From Strigops habroptila (taxonomy: Eukaryota > Chordata > Aves > Psittaciformes > Psittacidae), in assembly GCF_004027225.2 (NCBI RefSeq), contig NC_044277.2, positions 98,763,552-98,827,551 on the forward strand: a DNA stretch of 64,000 bases, given 5' to 3'. Each line of letters begins with the position of its first letter. Position 1 is the first letter of the stretch. The notes beneath the pieces are model-generated. The model ran no database searches and was not told where the DNA came from. It was given only the letters and a program-made list of their open reading frames with translations. Below, in pieces: positions 11,642-23,868 of the stretch. A program made the position numbers and the translations under genes.

Positions 11642-13203
11642 ACATTACAAGCAACCCTTTGGCTATTTGTCTTGTTGGACTTAGCCCCTTGTCTCCCATT
11701 CATCTCAGCTAATGCTACAGAAATCATAGCTTGGGGGTCCCTTTATGGTTGATGAGGAGGAATAAGAACTTTTAAGGCATGATTCATCTGACCCTGTTTA
11801 TATGGTTGCTACTGGATGAGGTGAAGTCCACCACTCATGAATCCCACCCTTGCTATCACTGTGGGATGGAGTTAGAGCAGGTCATGACCACTCATGAATG
11901 GGGTAAAGCTGGAACAAGGAAAGACATGCACCTTTCTCTCTGCGCATGAGCTGGTTCTCATTTTTTGCTAATAAGTTCTCCTGTTTAAGGAAATATATGA
12001 TTTTATATATACTGACAACGCTATTCATTAGGACAGTGCTGGTTAGAGACACGTTTGCTCAGATTTTGAGATTGATCGCCTCCCTTAATTGAAATTAATA
12101 CAGAACTGAGTAGGCCAAAAGTGAGATTTTTTTTATTAAAATTGATGAAAGGAATTAATATTTTTTCTTTTTTTTTCCTATTTTGTTTCTTTTTATTTTG
12201 TGTATTTTTGAAAGAAAAGTCTAAAATATTTTTCTTTCCATGAAACAATTCATTTATTACAGTGGCAGAAGTCTGATGTCGGCTCTTCTCTATTCTTTTT
12301 TTCCAGAATAAAAGAGAAAAGGCAGTATGGTGAGGAAAAAGCTTTTTTTCCTTATTTGTGTCTTTTAAAAAGTGAAAAAAAAATCAACAAATAAAATGTC
12401 ACTGAAAATAGCTTTTCATGAAAGCTTTAATACTCCAGCTTCAGAAAATATTTTCTGTTGGAGAAAAGGTTCTATATAAATTTTTGACACTTCTAACTGT
12501 ATGTTATAGTCATACAGAAAAGCCCCATGCTTTATAATCTCAAATATTTTTGTCCAAATAAAATGATTACTTATACCATCTCAAACCTTTACTTAATTTA
12601 TGGGTGGAGACCTGACTGAACAATGGATGCAGTGTCCATTTATGAGTGAAATTCGTCCATAATATCCATTCTCCAAGAAGTGCCTAAGGAATATGGCATC
12701 CTCCTCACTTAATTTCTCTTTTTTTTTTTTTTTAATGTAAAGTTAGATCTCTAACTCCAAGGTATTCTTCTGGGCCTCATGCTATGGTAGTTATTTCTTA
12801 TTATTGCCTATACAGAGCCCAGGTAACTATTTCTGACTTTGCAGATCAATCCCACCTTCTGTCTAATTGATGCATAACTGACAAAAATTCTGTGTTTTGA
12901 CAAAGATACATTTAATAGAATTATGTATAGTAGCATTACCAAATCATCAAGAAATTGTTTGTTTGCATGTACCATGTTCTCGACTCCTAATGCTGACGTA
13001 GAGAAAAAATAGTCAAAGAATTGGAGACACATTGTAGTCAGAGAAAAACAATCATGCCAACTGACAGAAAATTGTCCTATTGATTTAATCAATATCTTGA
13101 TATCTGCCTTTAAATGGGCATCTTCATAAGTAGGCTGAGTGGTGCCTATACAGCACCTTGCACAAGAGGACATCTGAAACCCAAGTCACGCTTCCAGTCC
13201 TAT
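11642..13203. other. AT-rich unannotated sequence
   Basis: The stretch is AT-rich, with a T-rich block at 12128-12235 and a 15-T run at 12719-12733. A 121-codon minus-strand frame (12808-13173) shows no known domain and is probably chance. Confidence 0.5.
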
Positions 13204-13246
13204 CTGCCTGTCTGTCTGTCTGTCTGTCTGTCTACCTATCTGTCTG
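13204..13246. repeat. (TCTG)n microsatellite
   Basis: There are six clean consecutive CTGT units starting near 13208, then imperfect TCTA/CCTA units. It may be length-variable between individuals. Confidence 0.92.
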
Positions 13247-14591
13247 ATCTAGCCATATCCCTATGCAACTTTCACCAGCCTTCTTTTTTTTTCTTCTTTT
13301 ATTTTTTAAAGTAATTTGGCCCAAGGTATTTCTTTGTAAGTTAGAATAGATTTTTTTTCCCTATAATTTGCATGTGTTTAAAAAGAGGTCAAGGAAAAAA
13401 GAGGTCGGTTAGTCAAAGCCAAAGAGAGAGGGGGAAAAAATCACCCTGTTCTCATTGGGTGTTTATTAGCTCAGGTTCTCTCCACCATTTGTTTTTATGG
13501 CAGGGTGAAAAATGATGCATTTCAGAAGCTTTGCGCCTTTTCTCCTGCCTCCCCTTCAGCCCACTGCCCCCCTCTGCTTGGACTCCTTTCCCTAATGGCT
13601 CTCCGAAATAATAACCTGTGGGCATATGCAGTAATAAAGTACAAAGACCTTGTTCCAAATGAGTCCAACTACAAGAGAGAAGCCAAAACCAACTCCAAAT
13701 GAGATTTTTCTCACTCCGTGAATTTGCTATACTTGGAACTGGCAAATAATAAATTGAGCAGTGTGTGGAAAAACATGCAGCCCTAAGGATATAAGAGAGT
13801 GGTTGGCACTGGGTGGGGCCATAGACTTTTACTCTCTAGGTTACAAAACACTGTGGCTCCTAGCCCCAACCTGTTTCCTCTCCTTTTGGGTTGCAGTTGT
13901 CAAGGTTGACTTACCCTGAGAAATGCTTACCCACCTCAGAGGGGTGGAAAGGCTTTGGAGAGGACGTGTGGATGCTAAGCAGGAGGAGATACATGTGTCC
14001 TGAGTTCGGGACTCCCTAGGCTCCCTTTATACACCATAGTGAAAGATGTTGTTACAGAGAGCAGGGCAGCTCTACTATGTCAGGACCTGAACTGGAGTGT
14101 TGCCTGAGAAGACCAAGTAGCTTTGAGCCTTAATTCTACATCAGTCGAGCTGATGTATTGATGAATTGCCTTTTAGACAGCAGTGAACCTTTCAGAACCA
14201 GCAGGACATGGGAACTCTGGGTCACTCTTGTATGGTTTCTATGCATGTCAGAGTAAATGTCTCAATTTGGTGTGGGGTTATCAGTTCTGTGTTGGCCTTC
14301 TACAGAGTTAAACACCTACACCCAGTGAAGAGAAACTGGGCAATGCCAAAGTTTCATCTCATCTTAAAACAGATTTCAGAGGCATATAGCATGATTTGTC
14401 CCCTAGGACAGTAGGCACCTCTGTATGTGCTGTGAATTAGGCTGGCCATGTCATCGGGAGACGGCTGAAGCTGAGTGGGATGCATGCCACCAATGATATC
14501 CTATCTGTCGTCCCATCAGCTATACACCCAGGGATGTAACAGGGATTGCTCTTGTGCTGGGTGTCAAAGCAGAAGCCCACCAGCACACATA
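13247..14591. other. Unannotated sequence
   Basis: No transposon was recognised. Part of it (about 13430-13770) has a mixed-composition, non-repetitive look that could suit a conserved non-coding element, but that is only an impression. Confidence 0.45.
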
Positions 14592-14712
14592 CAGGGGCTG
14601 ACAAGAAAGCTGGAGAGGGGCTTTTGACAAGGACCTATAGGGATAGGACAAGGGCGAATGGCTTTGAACGCCACAATATGGGAGGGTGGCTGAGGTGCGT
14701 AAAGGCACTGTG
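14592..14712 (+). mobile_element. Small CR1 fragment
   Basis: The segment 'gctgacaagaaagctggaga' at 14596, followed by 'ggacaagggcgaatggcttt', matches the plus-strand CR1 at 26.47 kb and the reverse complement of the 54.5-kb copy. After about 14672 there seems to be another internal deletion, ending in a diverged 'gagggtggctgaggtgcg'. The right edge is uncertain. Confidence 0.75.
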
Positions 14713-17700
14713 CACTAGTTTTCTGCCTCAAATCCCAGCTTGAAAGACCTTGTGCCCCATTATATTTTCTTATAATTCAGAAATAAATAATTACTGGATT
14801 AGGGTAATACACAGGCTTCAGTTCAGTTTGCTAGAGGGTTAGCCTTGGCTAAACAGTGATGCCATATGAATCCATGATGTTGGGAATTTGCCGTAAGTCA
14901 GCATGTCCTTGGGTTTAACTCTGGTCCTTTGGGATACTCCAACTCTGAGGACACCAGCCAATGTAGTGGCTGCATTGCCAGCAGTGAGAGCACAGTGTTA
15001 AGAGACAAACAGCACAAAGACTGAAGAGTCTCACTTGTTTCATTCATGCTCTCCTGCTCTCTTCTTCCACCCCCCTCTTTTTTTTTTTTTCCCCCAGCTG
15101 CATGTCTTGTTTTTCCTGCTCTGAAGTGAAGCATAGATGTGCATGACCCATGAAGGGGAACCCTTCAATTTCCCTCCAACGCATGTGTGTTTTGGGAAGT
15201 GGTAGCCAGTCTCCGTGAGGACCAATGGGAAAAAAAAGGTGGATCTCTGCCCGTGTCCTTTCATCTCCTTTTGCTGCAGATGATATGTTCTTTCCTTCCT
15301 CCCTCTGTTTTGTACCACTCCAGACACCAGACTGGCAGGCATTTTTGGGTGGCTATACTCATCCACAACTCACTGATGTGTGAAGGTCATGCCTGTGTGA
15401 ATCTAACCAGGCAAGTAGGGAACAGACCAATTGAGCACACTTAAATCTGCTTCAGTGCAAAGTTACTTGACTTAGTTCAAGCTATCAGGCATGGTAGTTT
15501 GCAACAGTTACTTTCACTGGAAGGGTATAGTTCACAGCTAGATGAAACAGCTTTTAAAACTGGCACGGCTAGATTTGCAAGAGGTTTTCTGAGTATCCCC
15601 TAAATCCGTATGTAGATCTGGACTGAAATTCCATGTACTCTTTTGGTTGACGCAAAGCTGTTCTTTCTTTCTTGGGACCAACTTATTGTCATTGCTCTTG
15701 GAAATCAGAGAGGCTTTATCACAGGGAACAGGCTTTTGTTGTTCAGCAAAAGTAAATCTTCAAACTGAACACAGAACATGGTTAAATATGCTTTTTGCAG
15801 ACAATGAAAATGCCCAATCCAACAAAACCGATACATTTCAAAAAAGCTCCTGAACCAAAACCATCCCAGTCATATAACTCCATCACTTTGAAGCTTTGTA
15901 CCCCACAAAGTTGCTTTATAGAATATGTCAAGCAATTTGCAGAAGCAACTTGGGAGGTTTAGGCCCCATTTGATTGTAAACACCTGCTAATATTTTTAGT
16001 AGTTTTCCTTCCATTAATATTGCTTCTCCTTCTTTTGCCTTTCTCTGTCTTTTTAAATTTTGTTATTCTTTTCTGGCAGTCTCGAAATGGTGATAGAAAA
16101 AAATAAACACCAGGAAAGTAAGATAGCCTTGGGTAGATTGTGGAAGATGTTAAAAGCTGCGAAGTAGTCATCTGCTGCATATAAGAATTTTGCTGGTCCT
16201 GTATAACTCTGATATACTTCTTAAGTCTCACCCACAGGAACCTCAGCTATTAACAACAGCTTTTCTGTATGCATAAATAACTGTTAGGAACTTCCTAAAG
16301 CTGACGTCATTTTGAAAAGAAGTCTGATACAATGTTTGAAGGAGACAATCCCATAAACACCACTAAACTGGATCCACTTCAAAAAGGTCAAAAAATATCT
16401 ATCATAATGTTCCTTAGGATTGTAAACCAGAATAGTTTTCTTCATGTGTTCCAACCCCATCCTGTACAGTCATTTCATACAAACCTTTCCATAAATTGAT
16501 CCCATTCCAGTTCAGAAATCTTGAGTATAAGCTTCAGTGCCCTTTTCACCATTCCTGTTAATCATGTAGGTCTTTAGTGGCCCCAGAGAACACAGGTATG
16601 TGTTCTGTCAATGGGCTGTGATCTTGACCTCCAGTCTCCTGTGGTCTATTCAGTGTTGCATCATTTCATGTGGGCTGAACTTCAGACCGATCTTCCCACC
16701 CTATTCGCACCACCTCACTGTGGTAGATCTTATTTCTATTCTGTTAGTGACTTCATTCTGCTAGTGTTTGGACAGGCTTTCCAGTCCAGTTCAATATGAG
16801 ACTCTTCTTGGTCATCAAGTCCTATATAAGATTACTAGTTGGGGATATTGTGATGTTCCGGCATTGCCAGGGCAAGATCCATTCCTCCCTGGTATAACTT
16901 TTTGTCAGTCTATAGATGCACTGATTTCAGTTCATTCCTGACTCCTTGTTACCTTGAGGGCACCAAGAGAAGTTGTCTGGTCAAGCTCCTTTTTGGTACT
17001 GTCTGATCATACTCTACTGCAGAGCATTGACACTTCTTGTCTGGTACATTATCTTTCTCAAAATCAGCCTTCAAATTTACAAAGCCTGATCCTTCTAAGA
17101 GAAAATGATGGACAAATTAAATGTAATCAAGCATTAAACCTTAGCTGGTCTGTTCGATGTTCTACCAAGTGAGCGTGAGGATCTCATGAGACAGTAGGTT
17201 CTCCACAGCTGAAGGCTGTGCTCTTTATGTAGTATGTCCTGTTGTTGGCTTCTGTCAGTTGACCATTCGTTACTGGCTCATTCCAAGCATTTTGCTGTTC
17301 CCAGCTATGAAAGATGCCTTCATTTAATTATTGCCAGATCTTATATCTGCCAAACTTGTGACTTTTCCTTTATAAATGAAATCCATTTCTCTTTGCACAT
17401 AGCTTAGGCCTCTCCTGATTACAAAGGTTAAAAACCACTAGTACTTTCTCTGTAAAAGGTGACCAGTCTTGATCTATAGGAACTGTTTAACTCTCTGCTA
17501 CACCTCTTCCCTGCTTTGATGCATTCCCAGGAGCCTGTCAGACAACTTGTTCCAGAGCACAGACCGAAACGTGACATCATTGTGAACAAATGTCATCTAT
17601 CAGTCATGCTCGGAATGAATAACCTCAAGAGAACTGAAAGAGTTGGGCTCTGTTATCTGGAGCTGGTGTAGATTGCTACCTGATCTGGCAAGTCACTCAA

Positions 17701-20700
17701 GCTGTGCACCAAAGTTTTAAAACATTTTAAGACAGAGAGTCAAAGTTCAGCACCAAATCCGATATGTTGTTGGATCAAGTTCAGTACTGGTCAAAGGCAG
17801 AATTGTGATCCAGCCTCACAACTCTCTATCTGTAAAGGTTACTAAGGAAAAAATGAAAAATCTGGATTTTATTTTTGTCACCCCTTCTCTCCCCATTACA
17901 GTGATACTAGAGATCAGCCATGGTTTAATATTTGACAAAGAAATTCCATTTCATTCATCTCTGGTCTTTTAAAACTTACCACTTTATTCTACATAGCTTT
18001 TAATCATGTTGTTTTCTATTCTTGACCTTGAGCTGTCATTCCGCTTAACTGTGAACAGGAAAGAATAAAGGAGGTCACCATGGGATTTTTGGCAGAGCAC
18101 AGGAAGGCAAAAAAAAAAAGTTATTTTTTAAGACTTCTTTGCATGAGTCAGAATTTCATCTTAAAGAACATGATTGCTCCATTGCTCAATTGTGGCTTGG
18201 GGTCTTATTAGCAGAGGAAAAAAATGTGCTTCTTCACTGGTCAGCACTCCTCCAGATGGCAGCAGCTGTGCCAGCTTCTTGGGGATACATCTGTGGAGGG
18301 GAATATTAATTCCTTGGTGCCTGTTTGTTATTAAGACCCTGCTCTGACTGTGCACTGTGCTAGATACAGTAAAGCTGCACTTATGTCTCCATGGCGGCGG
18401 CAGAGGTGGAAGGCAGGAGAGGGAAATGAGGGTCAGACATGCTTGAAAACGTTCACTGGAGCAAGTGGAATCAGGCCACTGCTTGAACATGGCAGTTCTT
18501 ATTACTTAATACATACCAAAGCTGCCGATTCGAACAAAACCCCCTTGAATTTGCTCCCACTACCTTCTCCAGTGTGGCCCTGGAAGATTAAAACATGAAA
18601 GCCAATGGTCAAATGCTGCATCCCTTCATTACTCTTCTGTAAGTTAAAATGTTTGCTAAGCAAAATATTACATTGTGAGATGGATCATCATTTTGCTCTA
18701 GTTTGGTCACTGTAGTGATGCCCTACTGTGACCTCAGAGTGCACCCATGTTATTCCATGTCGGTAATGTATTTTGCATAGATATAGTGTGCTGGGAGCAG
18801 TGCTACTGCACAAAAGTAGCCTTGGGTTGGTTTTCTTATAGTACTTTATTTGCCCTCTTTCTGAACCTGCCCTTTCCTAGATTACAGTTTTGCCTCACTC
18901 AGAAAGTATCATGACATCAGCTTGGGTCAAAAAAACCAGGTCTTTTTGGTGTGAAGTGAAAAAATAATAAATACAAGAAAAAAAAAAAAAAGAGCAAGTC
19001 TTGAAAAAAAATATGTGAGTGTTTCCAAAATTACGTTTTGACTAAGGGGCTAGAGACAGGAAGAAACTTATAGAGTGTTTGCAAAAGCAAAACCCAAACT
19101 ACCTTATCTATACCTTAAATTATCAGGACACTCAGCAAAAGAGCAACAGTGGCGTGCTGATGTTAGCTTGTACATCTTTTGAGGCACAGCAGAGGGTCTA
19201 CCGGGGGTAGAAGTTCATGCTGCAGAGGATCTACCCTAGGGTATGCTTGAACTCTTCAGCTTTTGAATGAGTTGAACTTTCTTTCTCTGTCCCAGTGGAT
19301 ATTTAAACATGACACAAAGTGTAATAGTTTTTATAAGGGAGAACCCACACTCATCAGATAAGACGTGTTCCTTGGTAGCAAAATAACAGGGATTTACATC
19401 AGGCAAAGGAGTTTTCCACAGCCAAAGCAAATATTTAAAAAACCCAGATATAAAAGGCTTCATGTCTTCATGGTTAGGATTGGACACCCAGGGCCCAATC
19501 CAGCTGCTTATACATCAGGATTTGGGGCTACTTCAGGAGCCAGGAGGTTGTAGTTGCTGTTTCAGGAGGCCACTGCAGTCTTTCGTTGGTCCCATCTCTC
19601 ATCTGCTTACCCTTTTTGTTACTCCAGCGTACCAAAAGAACCTTAGGCATTTGGCATGAACAACCACACTGAGCCTTAATACGGTAAGTGGAGTCCAATG
19701 GGTGGACCAGTTGTCTAAGTACAGATGTACAGGACCACCTGAAGCACCAAGAGGTATCTGAGACATCCACACAAGCTGTATGGCATAGCTGTAGTCCTAT
19801 CTAGAGGCTGTAGGAGAGCCAGTGTAATATCCCAGGGCACCTCAAATAGCCACCTGAATTCAAACAACTGAGCTGATCTATACCATATCAGCTGAGCAGC
19901 ATTTCTGTGGTCTTTAGATCTCTTAAAAATCCTCTGTATCTTTCGCTCTGTGCCTGTACGGAAGGAACTCCTTTAGGCCACAGCAAAAATGTTGGTCTGT
20001 GAAAACATCCTCTTTAAATTTCAGTTTTCTGAAAACTAGGACAAAATCACCAGAATTAAAATGATCTCCTCAGTCAGCACACAACAGAATTAGCATATTT
20101 GTGTTGTGAAGGTATTCCTTGCCCCATAGAAAAAGCAGTCTACATAAGGAAGGTAGAACCAGTTAGCCTATTTTATAAATTGTGGGGAAAAAAGATTTTG
20201 TGTGTGTGTATCAATATTAAGAGTGATAGAAGCAGTTCAACATCCAAAAAAAAAAATATTTGTAGCAGAGTAAAATTTCCTAACCACCATATTCCCACTC
20301 CAGCATTTTAATCATAAGGCCATCTTTCCTGTTATTGTTGTCTAATTCTGACAGTTTTAAACCATTGTATATTTAGTAACTGGACTAAGTCACACTTGGA
20401 CAGAAGTGAGAATGCTATTTGGTAATTCATGAGACTACAAGCTCTCTCCTAGGGGAAAATATTTTGTTCTGAAGTGAAGCAGCTGACATGGTTTTCTTAT
20501 GTCATCTTTGTTAATAGGAACCTCATTATTCTGTAGCATGATATGTTAATGTGAGTGATCAATTTTAGACCTTATACATGGCAGGTCTCCTTTCTCCTCC
20601 CCAGCTCCATTTCCAGACATGCAAGAATGCCAAGTTTACTCCCTCCTGTAGACAGCTGGATTTGCCAATTTTGCTGTCATTGCACTTTCTGGCCCCAAAG

Positions 20701-21949
20701 GTCATGGTTTTCAAACCGGGGCAGGAGAGCAGATTTGGATGATGGAGAAGCCAATCCGCCTCATCACTCTGGCTTGGAATCAACTAGGTGGAATATTTCT
20801 GGAGGTGTAGAAATGCCCAGTCATTTCCCTGCCAGTTCTTACCCATAACCTTCTGAGGTCCAGTCTGTAGTAAGAGGGATGCTCAGCCTTGTGCAGAGAG
20901 TTAAGATTGGGTTGAAGCACCAGTTCAGGCAGCATGGTTTACCTCTTGGTCCACCTCTGCCTCAGAGACTGATTTCAGCAGATTCCCTGATGGGGTAGAG
21001 ATGATGAGGCATCACATTTCTGCTTTCCCCTGAAATGGGAGCCAGAGCTGGGTATCTGAGGGCATCTCCAAGGGCTGTAAGCACCTATGCTTTCACAGTT
21101 GAATAGTACCATGGATGTCTACCTTGTCTGGGCTGGGAGCTGAGACATGCAGCACTCACTGATACCTACATGGAGGCATCTACATTTACATATTGCATGC
21201 TGTGAACTGGATCCCAGCCCTCCCAACATCATCTCATGTGCAGGTGAAGGCTGAGTCTTTTTCTGTATCTCAGACACCTTTTTTGCTTAGAGGGCTTCTT
21301 TAGGAATGGCATCATTTTAATAGCGCAGCGAGACACCGGAATTTGCAGGGTGGTTCTTTCCAGAAGCACTTATAAAACTTTTTGCAGAAACTTATTCCCA
21401 CCAGGATAGAACAGAACAGCTATTTAATGCAGCACTGGGACAGTGCTGCCCTCAGGCAAAGAGTGACTTGTCTGAGGCATTTTGAGCAGGCAAAGGCAAT
21501 AGTGGATGATGCAGGCTGCTGCTGGGGGCAGACCCTTGAACCTTCAAGCCCAGGTGTGTAAGCCATTACTACTAGGACCTTAGCAACATGCCCAACTTGT
21601 ATGGGTGTCCACTCCACTGTTTGCATCCTTGTCCTTCAGGTCAGGAATAGGGTCATGGAAAACCCCCATTTGCTGACATGAATAAAAGAAGTGAAACTAA
21701 TGCTTGTCACCTTGCATTTGAAGAGCAGGCTGGAGAGCACAGCCTTGTAAACTCTGCTGCTCCCAGAAGGAAATGGAGAGGAAGAATAGAGGAGAGAGGA
21801 GTGTTTGGTTCTTTTGCTTATCTCTCTGTTCTCCTACTTTCTCTTATCTCTAGGCACCGTTTGTTTTTCCCAGGTTCATGCAGGTAGCTCCTCCAGGTTG
21901 TCATTTTTCCCATTAGGCTCTTCACACGTCAATGGAAAATATGAGCACT
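14713..21949. other. Long stretch with no recognised gene or transposon
   Basis: Seven kilobases without a CR1 copy that I can see. It contains simple runs: a pyrimidine tract at 15055-15095 and a 14-A run at 18978-18991. The longest open frames are about 110 codons and have no recognised domain. CCATGGCGGCGG at 18388 is a locally CpG-rich word but is isolated. Confidence 0.5.
18978..18991. repeat. Poly-A run
   Basis: A run of 14 A follows 'aatacaag'. I cannot identify a retrotransposon body attached to it. Confidence 0.8.
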
Positions 21950-22045
21950 CTGATGAACTCACTGGCAAAATGGAAGCAATAAGGGGTGCTTATCTCAATT
22001 TTGCAAAAGCTCTTTCAACAGTCCTCATGATATTTGTGTGATGTG
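21950..22045 (+). mobile_element. Weak CR1 reverse-transcriptase remnant
   Basis: The plus strand translates to YLNFAKALSTV followed by a 1-bp-shifted 'cctcatgatattt'. This aligns with the CR1 reverse-transcriptase palm motif, which reads [11 protein letters not shown] in the 28.6-kb copy. The catalytic aspartate of that motif appears as N. Only about 90 bp aligns, so the call is tentative. Confidence 0.4.
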
Positions 22046-23611
22046 ATTAATGAAGATTTCATCCAGCTCTCAGGGGTGCTTTTCCTTTGGTTTTAGAGGT
22101 CCAGAAGGAAGTATCAGCTGGACATTTTGCTCAGGTTCAAAATGTTGGAGGTGACAAACCCCCATGATCGTAGGAAGCACATCAGCTAGCTACTATTAGA
22201 GCTGTTGAGAAGGGTCAAATCCACACTGGAGACATTCCTGCAATTAGGAAAAATAGTCTAGACAATCCAGTGCAAGTCCATTGTGTGGGTGCTCTTAACC
22301 TTTCTTTTTCTTAATTTGACAATTTCTACCAATTTCCAGAAAGTATCTGGGGGTTCACCACTTGATTGATTTGACCTGTTAGCAATCTTCTTGATTCAGA
22401 TAAAACTTACACTTGATGAACTCCAAAGCTCCAGAAAAAATGACACTGAAATTTAAAGATGAGTTGTTGTTCTTTCCTCCCTGCCATTCTTCCTTCTCAG
22501 TGTTTCCACTGTTATAATACTAACATCACTGTTTTCATTACAATATTTTTTTTTTTTTTTAATTACTGAAATCTCTCCAGTCATTCAAGAAGATTAGTCT
22601 GAGCTTTGCTGGCTAACCTGGGCAAAGCAGGGTGTTCATAGCATGGGAGCCAAGGGATCTCTTCTGCTTCCTGAGATGTGACTGAGGCCAGTCCCTGGGG
22701 ATCTTAAACATTGTCCCAGGGAAGATGAGATATGCAGACTGGAAGTGAAAATCCTGAGTGGATGCAGTAGGGTATCTTTTGGGGCAGAGTGGGGAGGGCA
22801 GTCCTCTAGCCCACCTTGCACATTTTGTTGTGCTACATATTTTGTGGCTGTGACCAGGAGTGGCTACAATGGGACTGAAAGCAGCCACAGAGAGAAATAG
22901 CACCCCCAGCAAAAGGGCAAGAAGTTGTAGAAAGCCTAACAACCTTGTGAGAGAAACGTTTATCTGGCTTTTCTGGGCCATTGAACAAGTTGTGTGCTGT
23001 ACTGAGTGCTTTGCTCCAATTTCCGCTCTCCCTTCCCAGCCCAGAGGGAGCTTTAATGTCAATGCAACTCTGCTGGCCATCAACCACTGGTGATGAAAAA
23101 CCATCAGTGTCTCTGTGCCAGAGCTACCTTCCTTTGGCACACAGGCAGGATAAGGTAAGTGCCATGTCCTTGCCCTGGCAATTATTTGGTCTGTCCTCAC
23201 AAAATTAACCTATCCACTCCACAGGCAAGTACATTTCCCCCCAGTGTCCCTTCTTCCCTCAGGTCAGGTACCTGTCACCAGGCCAGTACTGCCTGCAACA
23301 GGCAGTGAGCTTGCCTCATGGAAAGGTCATACAGCAGCTGTTTAGTTGTTTGTTGGTGGGGCAGATCCTCTGAGATCCAAAGTACAGGTCCTATGCTCTG
23401 TGCTCACTCTGCCCCTTGTATGGAGCCAGGAAAAGTTCAAACACCTTTTTAATGGTGCGTTTTAGGACTTCTTGAAGAGATGCCAGGTGGGAAGGGGGTC
23501 TTGAAGCCCAGCTGTTCCAATTTTTTTGTATTTCTGGTTTTTCCTTGTGTTTCTAATTAGCTGGGTTTTCTATGGACATAGTCTGTTCCTGAAATCTCAT
23601 TTTTTGAGATT
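22046..23611. other. Unannotated sequence with a T run and a long chance-like frame
   Basis: It contains a 15-T run at 22546-22560 and the open frame at 22613-23200 listed separately. Nothing else was recognised. Confidence 0.5.
22613..23200 (-). other. 195-codon open frame, unrecognised, probably chance
   Basis: This is the longest open frame outside CR1. It has one hydrophobic stretch at about residues 87-110 (LLGFLQLLALLLGVLFLSVA), but no signal peptide at the start, no domain that I recognise, and shorter open frames overlapping on both strands. A simple stop-frequency estimate says one frame of this size in 64 kb of moderately AT-rich DNA is not surprising. I cannot exclude an exon-containing pseudogene or a lineage-specific transcript. 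No splice-site-supported gene model was found. Confidence 0.15.
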
Positions 23612-23868
23612 GTAGAATCATAGGATGGTTTGGGTTGGAAGGGACCTTCAAGACCATCCAGTTCCAATCCCCCTGCCATGGGCAGGGACACCTTCCGCTA
23701 GGCCAGATTGCTCAAAGCCCCATCCAACCTGGCCTTGAACACTGCCAGGGATGGGGCAGCCGCAGCTTCTCTGGGCAACCTGTGTCAGGGCCTTGCCACC
23801 CTCACGGGGAAGAACTTCTTCCTTATGTCTAATCTAAATACACCATCTTTCAGTTTGAAGCCATTATC
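23612..23868 (-). mobile_element. CR1 LINE, 3' end
   Basis: It starts TAGAATCATAGGATGG on the plus strand, then 'gggttggaagggacc', 'ccatgggcagggacacctt', 'ggccttgaacactgccagg' and 'gggaagaacttcttcctta'. It is 5'-truncated near 23868, just after the 'cagtttgaagccatt' block. It belongs to the 'ctaggccagattgctcaaa' group rather than the CACTAAACC group. Confidence 0.95.

Noticed and set aside
13204..13246. Regular short repeats considered as a possible CRISPR-like array
   Set aside because: It is a 4-bp microsatellite without spacers, in a vertebrate sequence.
18388..18400. CCATGGCGGCGG considered as a Kozak start at a CpG-rich first exon
   Set aside because: There is no CpG island around it, and the frame does not lead into a recognisable protein.
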